Source: Rapana venosa
Taxonomy: Eukaryota; Mollusca; Gastropoda; Neogastropoda; Muricidae
DNA length: 64,000 bases
Direction: 5' to 3'
Assembly: GCA_028751875.1 (NCBI GenBank)
Contig: CM054155.1
Location: 52,668,800 to 52,732,799 of the forward strand
In this document: positions 11,086 through 22,126 of the stretch, piece by piece
Position numbering within the stretch: position 1 is the first letter of the stretch
How the letters are laid out: each line of letters opens with the position of its first letter
Made by a program: the position numbers and the translations under genes
The notes under the pieces: model-generated
Databases searched by the model: none
Seen by the model: only the letters and a program-made list of their open reading frames with translations
What the model was told of the DNA's origin: nothing

Positions 11086-11697
11086 TGATGAAGTCTTCAG
11101 CATATGCTCACATTCTTCAGGTGTCTCGTCCTCCCTCCGTTTCATTCCATAAAAGATTAGGCTGTTCCTTTTGGACCTCCCCTCCAAGTCATCAGTCTTT
11201 ATCTCGAGGTCCCTGATCTTTTCTGCCATGTCGTCGTTCTTCTGGGTCAGCTCATGGTTCTGCTGTTGCAGGTCATCAACTTCCTCCCGCAGCCCTCGCA
11301 GCTCTGTGTGCACGTCTTCACGCAAGGCGTGCATCTCTTGCCGTACCGCATCCAGCACAGAATCAAGACAGGACTTCATGTCATGCAGCAAGTCCACCAC
11401 ATCAGACAGTGAAAGTTCCTCAGGCTGATTGGAGGCACCTCCCTGAGAACGCCCAGGTTTTTCCAAGCTGGACCTTGTACTGGACGTTCTGCCGCTGCTG
11501 GAGAGCTGGGTCTGCCTCATGCTGTGCCTCTGAGGACGGGTGGGACCTGGGTTACTCTCCACGTCTCCACATAGGAGCAAAAAACTCCCCCAGAAGAATT
11601 ACGTGAGGAGCAATCCTACAATAGCACCGTCTACTCCTCTCTTCAGCTTCAGTATGGCCACTCGCTTTGCCATGTTTTGCTTAGCCCGTTTGTACAT
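11068..11697 (-). pseudogene. LINE ORF1: leader, 2A motif, coiled coil
   Basis: From the ATG at 11697 the frame gives a basic start, a hydrophobic stretch (AIVGLLLT), an in-frame TAA at 11601-11599, FFWGSFLLLCG, then DVESNPGP at 11565-11542. That is the canonical D(V/I)ExNPGP ribosome-skipping motif, with separation expected between the last Gly and Pro. Ser/Arg-rich sequence follows, then a heptad-like helix near 11400-11150 (LREDVHTELRGLREEVDDL) and the start of an RRM-like block (RNSLIFYGMKR). A frameshift near 11085 moves the downstream part to another frame. ORF1 proteins of this type bind element RNA. Confidence 0.85.
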
Positions 11698-11859
11698 GAA
11701 AGATTGAAATACGGGCAAAAAGTAGCCACAGACTACCCGAAAGTCCACGTTTGCTGATGGCATCGTCCTTCACTGTGTCACATACCAATAACTACGGAAT
11801 ATGTTAGTCTATATCTTCTGTTATTTACAAAAGTTTGACAGAGTCTGTGAACACACGCC

Positions 11860-11861
<2 letters not shown>

Positions 11862-11897
<36 letters not shown>

Positions 11898-11975
11898 GAG
11901 AGAGGAAGAGAGAGAGGGGGAGGGAGAGAGAGAGGGAGGGAGGGAGAGAGAGACAGATGGAGGGAGAGAGAGAAA
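11862..11975. repeat. degenerate (GA)n tract
   Basis: GA repeats with interspersed GGAA/GGGA units, directly abutting the 3' end of the minus-strand SINE that starts at 11985. Confidence 0.9.
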
Positions 11976-11984
11976 TATATGTCT

Positions 11985-12345
11985 TATTTTATTTATTTAT
12001 TTTTATTTCATTTCATTCTTTTACTTCGAGGATAATAGAATAAACACTCATGTGCTTTTTCTCATCTAGTCCCGGTGTGTATGCAGTTTTGTAAATGTTG
12101 CCATCCGTTCCCGACAGAACACAATGGCCTACTCTTCAGAAAAGCGGAACGGGTTTTAACGTGTGCGCAAGATGTTTTGCGTGTGTTTGCACACGGGACC
12201 TCGATTTATAGTCTCATCCGAAGGACTTTTTGGGAAATGTGGCATCGGCACTGATGTTAACTCCAGAGTGAAAATCCTTTTGAACGAGAATCGAACCCGG
12301 GTCAGCAGATAACGAATACATCACTCTGACCACCAGATTATCCGT
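11985..12345 (-). mobile_element. tRNA-derived core-domain SINE, copy 3 (most complete)
   Basis: The minus strand begins at a tRNA-like head with A-box-like TCTGGTGGTCAGAGTG and B-box-like GGGTTCGATTC near 12290. It carries the core AGTCCTTCGGATGAGACTAT near 12210-12235. The tail contains ACAAAACTGCATACACACCG, then AAGTAAAAGAATGAAATGAA. A GA tract abuts its 5' end at 12346 and another abuts its 3' end. Confidence 0.85.
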
Positions 12346-12487
<142 letters not shown>

Positions 12488-12727
12488 GGGGGAGGGGGGG
12501 TATACGAAATTTTATTTAAAGAGGGTAATAGATTAAGTACAATGCCTTTTTTTATCCAGCCCTCAAAAAGGGAAAAAAGTATAAACACCAAAGCAAAGCA
12601 ATATATTTGAAAGAACCAAAAAATGGAAAGGAAAAGAAAGCAAACCACAAAAGAGAAAATACACCAAAAATATACAAATACATCAAGAACAAGAGGGTAG
12701 TAATGTCGTCGCTATCGTCGACGCCAA

Positions 12728-12728
12728 T

Positions 12729-12765
<37 letters not shown>

Positions 12766-12767
12766 AA

Positions 12768-12810
<43 letters not shown>

Positions 12811-12811
12811 G
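12728..12811. repeat. (GTA)n microsatellite
   Basis: About 80 bp of GTA/TAG repeat with two GAAGTA interruptions. Confidence 0.95.
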
Positions 12812-12884
12812 GAGGTAACAGAAATATATTTTGTGAAACAGTAATTAATAATAGTTAAATACGTGATTAGTACAGAGAGAGATT

Positions 12885-13102
12885 TTATTTATTTTTTAGT
12901 GTATTCTTTTACTTCGGGGATAATGAAATTAGCACTCGTGTGCTTTTGTCGTCCAGTCCCCGTGTGTATGCAGTTTTTGAAAAATTTGTCATCCATCGCC
13001 ACACAATAGCCTACTCTTCAGAAAAGCTGAAAGGGCTTTAACGCATGCGCAAGATGCTCTGAGTTTGTTTGCACAGGGGACCTGGGTTTACAGTCTCATT
13101 GA
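12885..13102 (-). mobile_element. core-domain SINE, 5'-truncated copy
   Basis: The tail and body (ACTTCGGGGATAATGAAATT, then CCCCGTGTGTATGCAG) match copy 3. The element stops within the core near GTCTCATT at 13100, where GA-rich sequence replaces the tRNA head. Confidence 0.75.
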
Positions 13103-13925
13103 GAGTGAGACACACAAAGAGAGAGACAGAGACACAAAGAGAGAGAACAATGAACAATGAGGTAGATTTATTCTTCACTCTGCTTCTCATTGCCTCTGTT
13201 TAGTCCCCCAGTCAATGTTCATGACCCACAGCTGGCAGCACGTGGATAGAAATACACGGGGCAAAAGGAAAGGCGGGTGGTTGCTGCTGTAGCTCTGTTT
13301 AGCCGTAAACTACCCTTGTGTCTTTCACACATCCTCTTGCACAGCGAATTGTCAAGAAAAGACAAGCAAAGCACTCTTTAAAATGAGCTTTAAACGAGGT
13401 TTCTTTTGACCCCAAACTCCATGTACTTTCTTTCATACAGGTTGATGTGACAGCAGTTCAAACAGACATGAAGATAAACAGGAGAAGTGAAGGCAGAAAC
13501 ACAATCACAAAAAACCCAGACATTTCTAACTCTCTCTCTAAAAAAGCAGCCATTTATATTATATAAACAATGAACATAGAGAAAACATTGAACATGTCTG
13601 CATGCAGACTAACCTTTTTGGGGGGCTGCCACACTGAACCTGTTGGCAGAACGAGGCCATAAATAAACACACCTTAGGGGGCTACTTCGCACAGCTAGCC
13701 GTGTGAGAGGAAGGATGATGGAGAGTGTGGGGAGAGAGTCTGGGGCAGTCATTAGTGTCAGCTATCTGACTTCTCTATAAACACTCCTGCTGTTCAGGCG
13801 TTACAGCACGTACACAGTCTACTGTTTCATCAGCTTTTAGGTATCCTTGCTACAGCTGAAGGTTTGTTCATGAACCAATTCCAGCACAGCTCATAATTAT
13901 AGCCCCGGGAACACAGTAGAAAACA
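13103..13925. other. no gene recognised
   Basis: A short GA-rich tract (13103-13150) is followed by moderately complex sequence without recognised motifs. Open frames are short. Confidence 0.5.
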
Positions 13926-14153
13926 AATGTCTTGTCAGTATCCTACACTGTCATCAAGCAAAGATACCTCACAAATGGTTCAGGGTTTTATTTCACTGAT
14001 GTTTCTGAAACTATACAAAAAGCATTTTCTGTACCTGTTAAAAAATTGTTGTGATCAAATGTGTATCTACTTATTAGTTCTGTGTTGTGTAATAAAAAGA
14101 ACAAATTGCACACAGGCCTACACTTTGACATCAAATCAACACCCAAAAACAAG

Positions 14154-14160
<7 letters not shown>

Positions 14161-14233
<73 letters not shown>
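14161..14233. repeat. (CA)n microsatellite
   Basis: A pure CA tract of about 72 bp joined directly to a SINE 3' end. Confidence 0.95.
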
Positions 14234-14234
<1 letters not shown>

Positions 14235-14325
14235 GGATGACAACATTTACAAAACTGCATATACAGGGGAACTAGATTATAAAAGTGCTTATTCCATTAT
14301 CATCGAAATAAAAGAATAAGCAAAA
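14234..14325 (+). mobile_element. core-domain SINE, 3' end only
   Basis: GGATGACAACATTTACAAAA to the tail AAATAAAAGAATAAGC matches the last ~90 bp of copy 3. The CA tract occupies the place of the missing 5' part. Confidence 0.65.
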
Positions 14326-14339
14326 TAAATAAACATACG

Positions 14340-14651
14340 CACATGAGTGCATGTGCACACACACACATACACACACAAGCAGACACACATACACACACAC
14401 AAAATGGCATAAATACATGCACATATACCATATACTCACACATACGCATGCTCACCCACATTCATACGCGCACGTGTGTGCGCACACACACTCATACGCG
14501 CGCACACACACTCATACGCGCGCACGTGTGCACACCACACACATGTAACTACAAGAAGATGCACACGGCACACATGTGCTTGAGAAAACTAACAACTTGA
14601 AACTGACACACAGCCAGGAAGTACCTGGCACATGTAGATGCTGTGACTGAT

Positions 14652-14683
<32 letters not shown>

Positions 14684-14805
14684 CGTGTACTCACACATGC
14701 ATACACGGGCACATACGCATACACACACGCACACACGTGTGCGTGCACACACACCACGCGTAAACGCACACACACACAATAACACACACACACCCACACA
14801 CTCAC
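14340..14805. repeat. CA/CACG-rich degenerate simple repeat
   Basis: Imperfect CACA, CATA and CGCA runs are interrupted by about 90 bp of unique sequence near 14545-14650. Histidine/threonine-rich and cysteine/valine-rich open frames here are by-products. Confidence 0.85.
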
Positions 14806-14826
14806 AGAAAAGGCCCTGACGGACGA

Positions 14827-14830
<4 letters not shown>

Positions 14831-14901
<71 letters not shown>
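14831..14901. repeat. (TA)n microsatellite
   Basis: About 70 bp of uninterrupted TA. Confidence 0.97.
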
Positions 14902-14904
<3 letters not shown>

Positions 14905-14949
14905 TTTGCTGACGCTCAGACAAGTATTGATACAAAATAAGTTAACTTA

Positions 14950-15320
14950 AAAAACGGATGTCTCCAGCAGATCCTTCATCTCAGATGGTTCGACACAGTG
15001 CCAAGTACCGACCTGTGGATGAGGGCGAACCAACAGCCTATGGCTGTCCAAGTAAGGCAGCGAAAGTGGCGTTGGGTCGGCCACACCCTACGGAAGGAGC
15101 CTTGCAGCATCACTAGACAAGCGCTCGAGTGGAACCCGCAGGGAAAAAGGAAGAGAGGGCGCCCCAAACAGACCTGGAGAAGCCTGCATAGTGAGCTGAG
15201 AGACTCCAGCCTGACATGGGAAGAGGCCAAGACCCTTGCCAGAGACAGGAGAAGGTGGAGGGACGCTGTTGAGGCCCTATGCTCAGCTAGGAGCTATAAG
15301 GACTTAGAAGAAGAAGAAAA
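14950..15320 (+). mobile_element. RTE-like LINE, C-terminal fragment
   Basis: The plus strand reads QILHLRWFDTVPSTDLWMRA near 14965, then RKWRWVGHTLRKEP and GKRKRGRPKQTW, and ends ARDRRRWRDAVEALCSA. This is the familiar C-terminus of RTE-type LINEs. The frame is open from about 14950 to 15348. The 3' end runs into GAAGAAGAAGAA, like other RTE tails in the window. It has no RT core, so it is a 5'-truncated insertion. Confidence 0.82.
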
Positions 15321-15349
15321 ATCTTCAACAAAGCACAAGCAAACACAGT

Positions 15350-16138
15350 AGCACTCAAACAAATAAACAAACTGTTGACAAACTACACCATCAAGTAGAA
15401 GTTTTACACACTACAAACAGCACATACAAAAGAGAACAGTCTGGTTTTTAAAAAAATCCACAGAAATCCTCACAAATAGAGATGCTTTGCCTTTTGCTCT
15501 GAAAATCAGGGACACGCCGACACTCAGTCCTTCGTTTCTTGGGAGACACCGTGTTTGTAAACAAAATGTTTAAAATTAGTTAACCAAAATAGCAGTACAA
15601 CCATCACCACAAACAAGTAAAGCAGGTATTAAAGTTTTGTTCACTTAAGTATGAGTACTGTAAAAATAATGGAGGAAATCCAGCAGCCAATGATAAATAA
15701 GCCTTTCAAATAAAAATTCGCCCAGTCGCTAATAGACTGCAAAGAAGGAATGTGTGCTGGCACCAGGGGACGCTGGACTTGGACCCCTGACCGCGCGGTG
15801 CCTAGATAGCAGCCAGATGGAATTTAGGTTATGGAGTGAAAGTTCCAGCCGCCAACTAAAGAGTCGAGGTTTTCCTGTTTTGAGCAGCCGTTTTCAGCCC
15901 ATCAGCCCCTAGAATTGGGTCAACAAAGCACAGCAAAACAAAGCAAAGCAAACAAAGCCAAAAAGAAATGATAGCACCTCATGACCTATGTGGCGACTGC
16001 CAAAACATGGCAAATGTGAACATGGCTCCTTTTCAATTGAAGCAAATGTTCTATTTTAAACAATCGCATTCTCCTTGTCAATTCTCCAAATTTTCGACAA
16101 AAGAGAGAGTGACACAGACAGACAGAAGACAGATAGAC
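15350..16138. other. no gene recognised
   Basis: Unique-looking sequence without recognised coding or RNA motifs. An AAAGCAAAGC-type A-rich run lies near 15925-15965. Confidence 0.5.
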
Positions 16139-16205
16139 AAACAGACACAAACAGACACACACACACACACGCACATACGCACGTACACACACATTCGCAC
16201 GCACT
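16139..16205. repeat. CA-rich simple repeat
   Basis: ACAGACA units grade into CACACA and GCACATACGCAC. Confidence 0.85.
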
Positions 16206-16431
16206 AACTAAGACTAACCCCAGATCTGTAGCTCACATATTCGAAGAATGTGGTTCCATTTATTCCTATTTCCGCTGTATGTCTTTTCAAAGCGAATGAT
16301 ACGTCCTGTCACCGTCTCAGTTAACTGCACCTCATAAAGGCCCACTGCAATAGACACACAGGTGGCCAGTGAGCAATCGTCTACTCTAGTCATCATCTTC
16401 AACGTCACCTTTACTTTCACCTATCCCATAG

Positions 16432-16855
16432 TCTAGTAGACCGTTGGGGAACCACTGAAGATTTTCCAACCAGCATCTTTCTCTGCAGAGTTTGTCAGCT
16501 TTCCGTAGTATGTCATTTCACTCAAGGCCAATCCACTCTATACAGCTGTTATGGTCCAAGTTCCACACACATAGAAAAATATGTACATGACCAGGAAATG
16601 CATCAGTCTGATCTTAAAGCCAATGGCGTTGTTCTTGTTGTTCCAGAGGACTTTCATTTTGATAATTGCAGTTGCAATCTGGGCTAGCCTGGGGAGAGTT
16701 CAGGTCTTGGTTCTTCGTCCTATACTATAGCTCCCAGATATTCAAAGCTATGGACAGTCTCAATTCTTTTAAGCTATAATGTCAGTGCTGATGTCATTGG
16801 AATTATTTGACATCACTTGAGTTTTCTCTATGCTGATCTGCATGCCATATGTTAA
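16432..16855 (-). mobile_element. RTE-like LINE fragment with internal deletion
   Basis: On the minus strand YGMQISIEKTQVMSNNSNDI at 16850-16790 is the post-FADD block of the RTE copy at 57.7-58.6 kb. EWIGLELNDILRKADKL near 16530 is its C-terminus. The thumb between them is largely missing or scrambled. Its 5'-truncated end abuts the minisatellite at 16857. Confidence 0.7.
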
Positions 16856-16856
16856 A

Positions 16857-17215
16857 GGAGAAACCAGGAGTTACACGTGTCCTACACTACGAAGGAATCA
16901 GGAGTTATCAGTGTCCTACAATGAAGAAGGAATCAGGAGTTATCAGTGTCCTACAATGAAGAAGGAATCAGGAGTTATAAGTGTCCTACACTATGAAGGA
17001 ATCAGGAGTTATCAGTGTCCTACACTAAGAAGGAATCAGGAGTTACCAGTGTCCTACACTGGAAAAAGGAATCAGGAGTTATCAGTGTCCTACACTAAGA
17101 AAGAATCAGGAGTTATCAGTGTTCTTCAATGAAGAAGGAATCAGCAGTTATCAGTGTCCTACACTAAGAAGGAATCAGGAGTTACCAGTGTCCTACACTA
17201 AGAAGGAATCAGGAG
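16857..17215. repeat. 34-bp minisatellite, left part
   Basis: Tandem units close to GAAGGAATCAGGAGTTATCA followed by GTGTCCTACACTAA, about 10 copies. The array is interrupted at 17215 and resumes at 19353 with the same unit. Confidence 0.93.
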
Positions 17216-17387
17216 GGTTTTTTTGTTTTTTTAAATTATTTTTTAAATTTCTTTTGGTGTTACAAATACATATATGCATGACAGGTATTATCAATATCAA
17301 TAAACGTTAACAAGCAATAGTCGCATGTTCATGAATGTACTTCAATATTGTACATAACACAGAAATAACATATATACAGCATTCCTG

Positions 17388-17392
<5 letters not shown>

Positions 17393-17431
<39 letters not shown>
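17393..17431. repeat. (CA)n microsatellite
   Basis: About 38 bp of CA, within the 3' part of the Tx1-like fragment. Confidence 0.95.
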
Positions 17432-17436
<5 letters not shown>

Positions 17437-18810
17437 ACATACATATATACAAAACGGCATTTTATACAGTACACAATTTAAATGCCATGCCATCTGAAGA
17501 ATATTACACATTTTATCAGTTGCCATTCCTCCCTCCCCCATTACAGGAGGGTTTGATGGGTGGGTCTTCTGATGTTTTATTCATCCTTTATGTAACAACA
17601 AAAAATGATTTGTAGTGATTCCATTCTATTTCAAATTTCATAAAGTTATTTGCAATTCTTGCATTATACTGCTCAGTTTTAAATCTATTGTATAGCTATG
17701 CATGAAAAACAGAATGTGTTGGTACTTGTCTATCAATTTTGTATCTGTAGGTGCGTAACTTTGCAAGCAACATTATCAAATCAAAGGTCATATCTGTTTT
17801 TATGTGTTGGTCTACCCCCAAAATGACTAACTTACAGGAAAATGTTATGTTACAGACATTTGTGCATCGTTCTTTAATAACATTTTCTAAACTTGTCCAA
17901 AAAGTTCTAATATATTTACAATCCTATAAAAAAGTGTTCTATTGAGTCTCTGGTCTCATTAAACAAAATACAAAGTGTTGTGTTCACTAAACCCATAGCA
18001 TTCAACACCACGTTTGTAGCAATGATGCGGTGAATTGTTCTCATCTGCAGCCATTTTATTTTTACATCTTTAATTTTATGTATTTTTACAAAGATATCTT
18101 TCCAATGGAAATGTTCATGTAGCTTTTCTGTCCACTTTGTGCAACAGTTTGAAGTTGTTTGTCTGATACCAGATATTCATAATACTTTTTTGTCCCCTTA
18201 TTTACACTATCAATGATCCGCAATACTGTGGGTGTCTCTTAAGTTTTACTTATGTTGTCACTTATTTGTATGCCAGGTTTTCTTATGCACTGTTTCATTG
18301 AGGAAATCCACCCATGAAACATAAGAAAGTCAATAGGCCTGCCACAGCTTGAACTGAAATCTTTGTAATTAATAAATTCACCTCTTTCATTGTAAAGTGT
18401 TTAATAGAATATATACATTTCTGTACTAAATACGTGTGTTTGATTACTGAATTACCTACTGTCATATTTTCATTGTAAAAAACTGGTTCAGAGAGCATTT
18501 CTCGTGCATTTGAGGGAGTAATGCAACGAGAGAAAATGAGAGAAAAATCTATAAGCTTTAAACATATGTGTCCAAAAAGGATTGATGTTCGAAAATGTTG
18601 CTGTAATATCCATAGCTTTCTAAGTTCATGAGAAGTGGATTTGTTTTTTCTGCAATACCTATCCATTTGTGATTTACACTTCTAATTTTTTTTATCTATA
18701 TAAGTTTCAGCGCATAAATACATTTTCTTATATCAAGTATGCTCATCCCTCCTTGAGAAATGGGTTTAATAGCCGTCTTTCTACCTATTCTATCTTGTTT
18801 ATTGTTCCAA

Positions 18811-19102
18811 GGTAAGGTAAAGGTGTCCCATAACCTATAAGGTTGTAGGGGAGCGAGGCGTCAGAGACCTCACTTATCTAGGGCCAGCATATTGAGGGCG
18901 GCGCCCATCTCCTCTCCCTCGCTGCTTTACCTTCCCTGACCCTAAAGAGGACAGGTACCCATTTGCAGCTGGGTAAACTGGGGGAACTGTACTGAAGCCA
19001 AGGCGCGCAAACGGTCACCCATCCAACTGGTAACCACGCTCGGCGCTGCTTAACTTGGCTGGGGAAAAGCGAGTGCTCCGACCACTGAGCTATCCCGTCC
19101 CC
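18811..19102 (-). mobile_element. chimeric tRNA-like / 5S-like SINE, copy 1
   Basis: The minus strand opens GGGATAGCTCAGTGGTCGGA (tRNA A-box-like, about 19092-19071). It then gives AAGTTAAGCAGCGCCGAGCG and TTGGATGGGTGACC at 19056-19012, which closely follow the 5S rRNA internal control region (AAGCTAAGCAGGGTCGGGCC ... TTGGATGGGAGACC). The body contains TTAGGGTCAGGGAAGGTAAA, and the end is a short CTTTACCTTACC. It interrupts the Tx1 reading frame between KLYSSLF and WNNK. A second, more eroded copy is at 54733-55015. Confidence 0.8.
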
Positions 19103-19352
19103 AAACAAACTGGAATATAGCTTTTGTAGACTTTTTATAAAATGGTCAGGTGGATCTGGTAATAACATCCACAGGTGAATAAGTTTTGACAAGATAAAAG
19201 ACTTTAAAATGGCAATTCTGCCAAGTTGAGTGATAACACTTTGTAACCAAACTTTAAATAGCGTTTTAATTTCAGAAAATTTATCATTATAGTTCATATT
19301 TTCACAGTCCTTTAGATTTGGGGTAAACCAGATTCCTAGAATGTTGAATTTG

Positions 19353-20150
19353 GGGGAGGAATCAGGAGTTATCAGTGTCCTACATTGAAGAAGGAATCAG
19401 CAGTTATCAGTGTCGTACAATGAAGAAGGAATCAGGAATTATCAGTGTCCTACACTAAAAAGGAATTTGACTTATCAGTGTCCTACACTAAGAAGGAATC
19501 AGGAGTTATCAGTGTCCTACACTAAGAGGGAATCAGGAGTTATCAGTGTCCTACACTAAGAAGGAATCAGGAGTTATCAGTGTCCTACACTAAGAAGGAA
19601 TCAGGACTTCTCAGTTTCCTACATTAAGAAGGAATCTGGAGTTATCAGTGTCGTACAATGAAAAAGGTATCAGGAGTTATCAGTGTCCTACAATGAAGAA
19701 GGAATCAGGAGTTATCAGTGACCTATACTAAGAAGGAGTCAAGAGTTATCAGTGTCCTACACTAAGAAGGAATCAGGAGTTATCAGTGTCGTACAATGAA
19801 GAAGGAATCAGGAGTTATCAGTGTCCTACAATGAAGAAGGAATCAGGAATTATCAGTGTCGTACAACGAAGAAGGAATCAGGATATATCAGTGTCCTACA
19901 CTAAGAAGGAATCAGGAGTTATCAGTCTCCTACACTAAGAAGGAATCAGGAGTTATTACGGTCTTACACTGAAGAAGAAATCAGGAATTATCATTGTCCT
20001 ACACTGAAGAAGGAATCAGGATTTACCAGTGTCCTACAATGAAGAAGGAATCAGGATTTACCAGTGTCCTACAATGAAGAAGGAATCAGGAGTTATCAGT
20101 GTCCTACACTAAGAAGGAATCAGGAGTTACGAGTGTCCTACAATGAAGAG
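19353..20150. repeat. 34-bp minisatellite, right part
   Basis: About 23 further copies of the 34-bp unit. Variants alternate between TCCTACACTAAGAAGG and TCCTACAATGAAGAAGG, and some copies have TCGTACAATG. Confidence 0.93.
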
Positions 20151-20159
20151 TAAACACGT

Positions 20160-20691
20160 ATCTGTTCTGACGCCCCACACTGAAGAAGATATCAGGTGTT
20201 GTTGATGTCCTGAATTAAAGAAATTACCAGGTGTTGCTTGTGTCCCACATTAAAGAAATTACTATGTGTTGTTGATGTCCCATATTAAAGATATCAGGTG
20301 TTGTTGATGTCCTGAATTAAAGAAATTACTATGTGTTGTTGATGTCCCATATTGAAGAAGATTTCAGGTGTTGTTAATGTTCCACATTGAAGAAGATACC
20401 AGGTGTTGTTGATGTTCCATATTGAAGAAGATACCAGGTGTTGTTGATGTCCCAAATCAAATAAATTACCAGGTGTTGCTAATATCCCACATTACAAAAA
20501 ATACCAGGTATTGTTGATGTCCCATATTGAAGAAATTACCAGGTGTTGTTGAAGTCCCATATTGAAGAAGATACCAGGTGGTTTGATGTCCGACATTGAA
20601 AAAGATAACAGGTGTTGTTAATGTCCCACCTTAAAGAAGATGCCAGGTGTTTTTAATGTCCCACATTGAAGAAGATAACAGGTGTTGTTGA
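20160..20691. repeat. 35-bp minisatellite variant, left part
   Basis: About 15 units of the form ATTGAAGAAGATACCAGGTG followed by TTGTTGATGTCCCAT. The unit aligns with the 34-bp unit (GAAGAAG-ATCAGG-GTT-TGTCC), so it is a diverged branch of one array. It is interrupted at GTTGAT|GTCCC by the LINE that follows and resumes at 24888. Confidence 0.9.
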
Positions 20692-20938
20692 TCAAAAATA
20701 AAACAGCTGACGCCACCTGGCTAGAAAACTCTTTCTTTCCCTGACTATCCCGTGGAAGTGGCATTGCCATCGTCTACAAAGACACTCTGCATCCAGCTGT
20801 GTCTATCTGTCACTCCCTTCCTTTCTCACCCGAATCTTTCGAGGTCTGTGAACTTAGCCTCACCTTATTCGGCCACTCTGTTACATTCTGTTGCCTTTAC
20901 CGTCCACCTGCCAATCGTAGAAACAGTTTAACGTCTTC

Positions 20939-20950
20939 AGTTTTCCACCA
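20939..20950. repeat. target-site duplication, left copy
   Basis: AGTTTTCCACCA flanks the nested RTE insertion. The matching copy is at 22147-22158. Confidence 0.85.
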
Positions 20951-22126
20951 GAAGACCTACTGAGCAATGCCCAGTTTGGCTTTCGGAAAGGAAGAGGGTG
21001 CACAGATGCCATTTTCGCACTCCGACAGCTGTGTGAAAGAGCCATTGAATACAACCAAGACCTGCATACAGTATTCGTTGATCAAGAAAAAGCTTTCGAC
21101 CGAGTCAACAGAGACAAGCTCTGGAAGATCCTGGAGCAGTACGACGTGAAGGGGCAGTTGCTTGATAACATCAGAGCAATCTATGCCAACAGTATGAGCG
21201 CAGTCCGAACAGCCAGTGGAACATCCGACTGGTTCCCGGTTACATCAGGGGTCAGGCAAGGCTGCGTACTCTCTCCCCTTCTCTTCGTGATCTACATGGA
21301 TCAGATTACAAAGGAAGCCAACCCAGATCCTGAGGCCCTGAACGAACTATTATTTGCTGACGACCAGTCCCTGATGAATCAGAACAAAGCAGCTCTTCAA
21401 GAACACACAGACCAACTCAACACAAGCTGCGAGAGGTATGACATGAAGATCAGTATCACCAAAACAGAAGTTATGTCTGTCAGCCGAAATCCAGGAAAGC
21501 TGGACATCAACATCAACGGTACCCAGCTGAAACAGGCCAAAGAATTTAAATACCTTGGCAGCCTCTTCACTGAAGATGGAAAATTGGACAGAGAGATAGA
21601 AACAAGATGCCAGAAAGCGAATGCAGTCAGTTACCAACTCGCCCCCCTTCTAAAACATCCCAGCATCCCAATGAGCACCAAGGCAAAACTCATCAACGCC
21701 ATCTTCGTTCCAACACTCACATACCAGTGTCAGACATGGGCCCTAACAAAAGCCTTAGAGAGAAAATTGGTCACATGTGAAATGCGCTGCCTGAGAAAAG
21801 CTGTCAACAAGACCAGACGCGACAAGATCAAGAATGAGGTGATCAGAGACATGGTCGGACTAACACCAATTCTCCACCATATCGAACAACAAAGGATCAG
21901 GTGGTTTGGTCACCTCACTAGAATGCCGCCCAACCAACCAGCCCTACGGGCATACACCATCAAATACAATGGCTGAAAAGCCAGAGGTAGACCAAGGAGA
22001 CGATGGAGCGACTCCGTGGCTGACACCCTGCGAGCCCATGACCTGTCACTACATCAAGCCTCCCGCCTAGCTGCAGACAGACGTCTGTGTCTCCCCGCGA
22101 CGCCGAAGGGCACCAGCGGCAGATGA
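20951..22126 (+). pseudogene. RTE-type reverse transcriptase and C-terminal domain
   Basis: One frame stays open from 20951 to a TGA at 21974-21976, then continues in the same frame to a stop at 22124-22126. Motifs are FGFRKGRGCTDAIFALRQLC, VFVDQEKAFDRVNRDKLW, GVRQGCVLSPLLFVIYMDQI, FADD at 21353-21364, and the C-terminus RIRWFGHLTRMPPNQPALRA, then KARGRPRRRWSDSVADTL after the nonsense codon. Length is 391 codons including the internal stop. Only the endonuclease and RT start are missing, so the insertion looks recent. Confidence 0.9.

Larger units (their letters stand above)
7465..11700 (-). mobile_element. APE-type LINE with 2A-like motif at the ORF1 N-terminus
   Basis: A nearly full-length but frame-broken LINE. 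The minus-strand order is: hydrophobic leader plus 2A motif, coiled coil, RRM-like/C-terminal ORF1 region, endonuclease (internally deleted near 10395), reverse transcriptase (box LADD at 8649-8638) and a CPLC...H...C zinc knuckle. N-terminal 2A motifs are known from several APE-type LINE clades (CR1, L2, Rex1, Crack, Ingi-like). The endonuclease and knuckle style suggest an Ingi/Vingi- or Nimb-like lineage, but I cannot fix the clade. ORF1 and endonuclease share one frame at 10929-10400. Confidence 0.88.
17216..19352 (-). mobile_element. Tx1/L1-like LINE fragment inserted in the minisatellite
   Basis: The minus strand carries the ORF2 C-terminal region: FSEIKTLFKVWLQSVITQLG near 19270, KSFILSKLIHLWMLLPDPP near 19190, and KLYSSLF joined after a SINE insertion to WNNKQDRIGRKTAIKPIS near 18780. 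That order matches Tx1-type thumb and connection sequence. Minisatellite units containing AGGAATCAGGAG sit at both ends, so any target-site duplication is masked by the repeat. A CA microsatellite lies inside at 17393-17431. Confidence 0.78.

Noticed and set aside
19012..19056. Genuine 5S rRNA gene
   Set aside because: Only the internal-promoter part matches. It is preceded by a tRNA-like box and followed by a SINE body, and it interrupts a LINE frame.
18878..19297. Single 139-residue protein on the minus strand
   Set aside because: It is an accidental fusion of a Tx1 LINE fragment with read-through of the inserted SINE.
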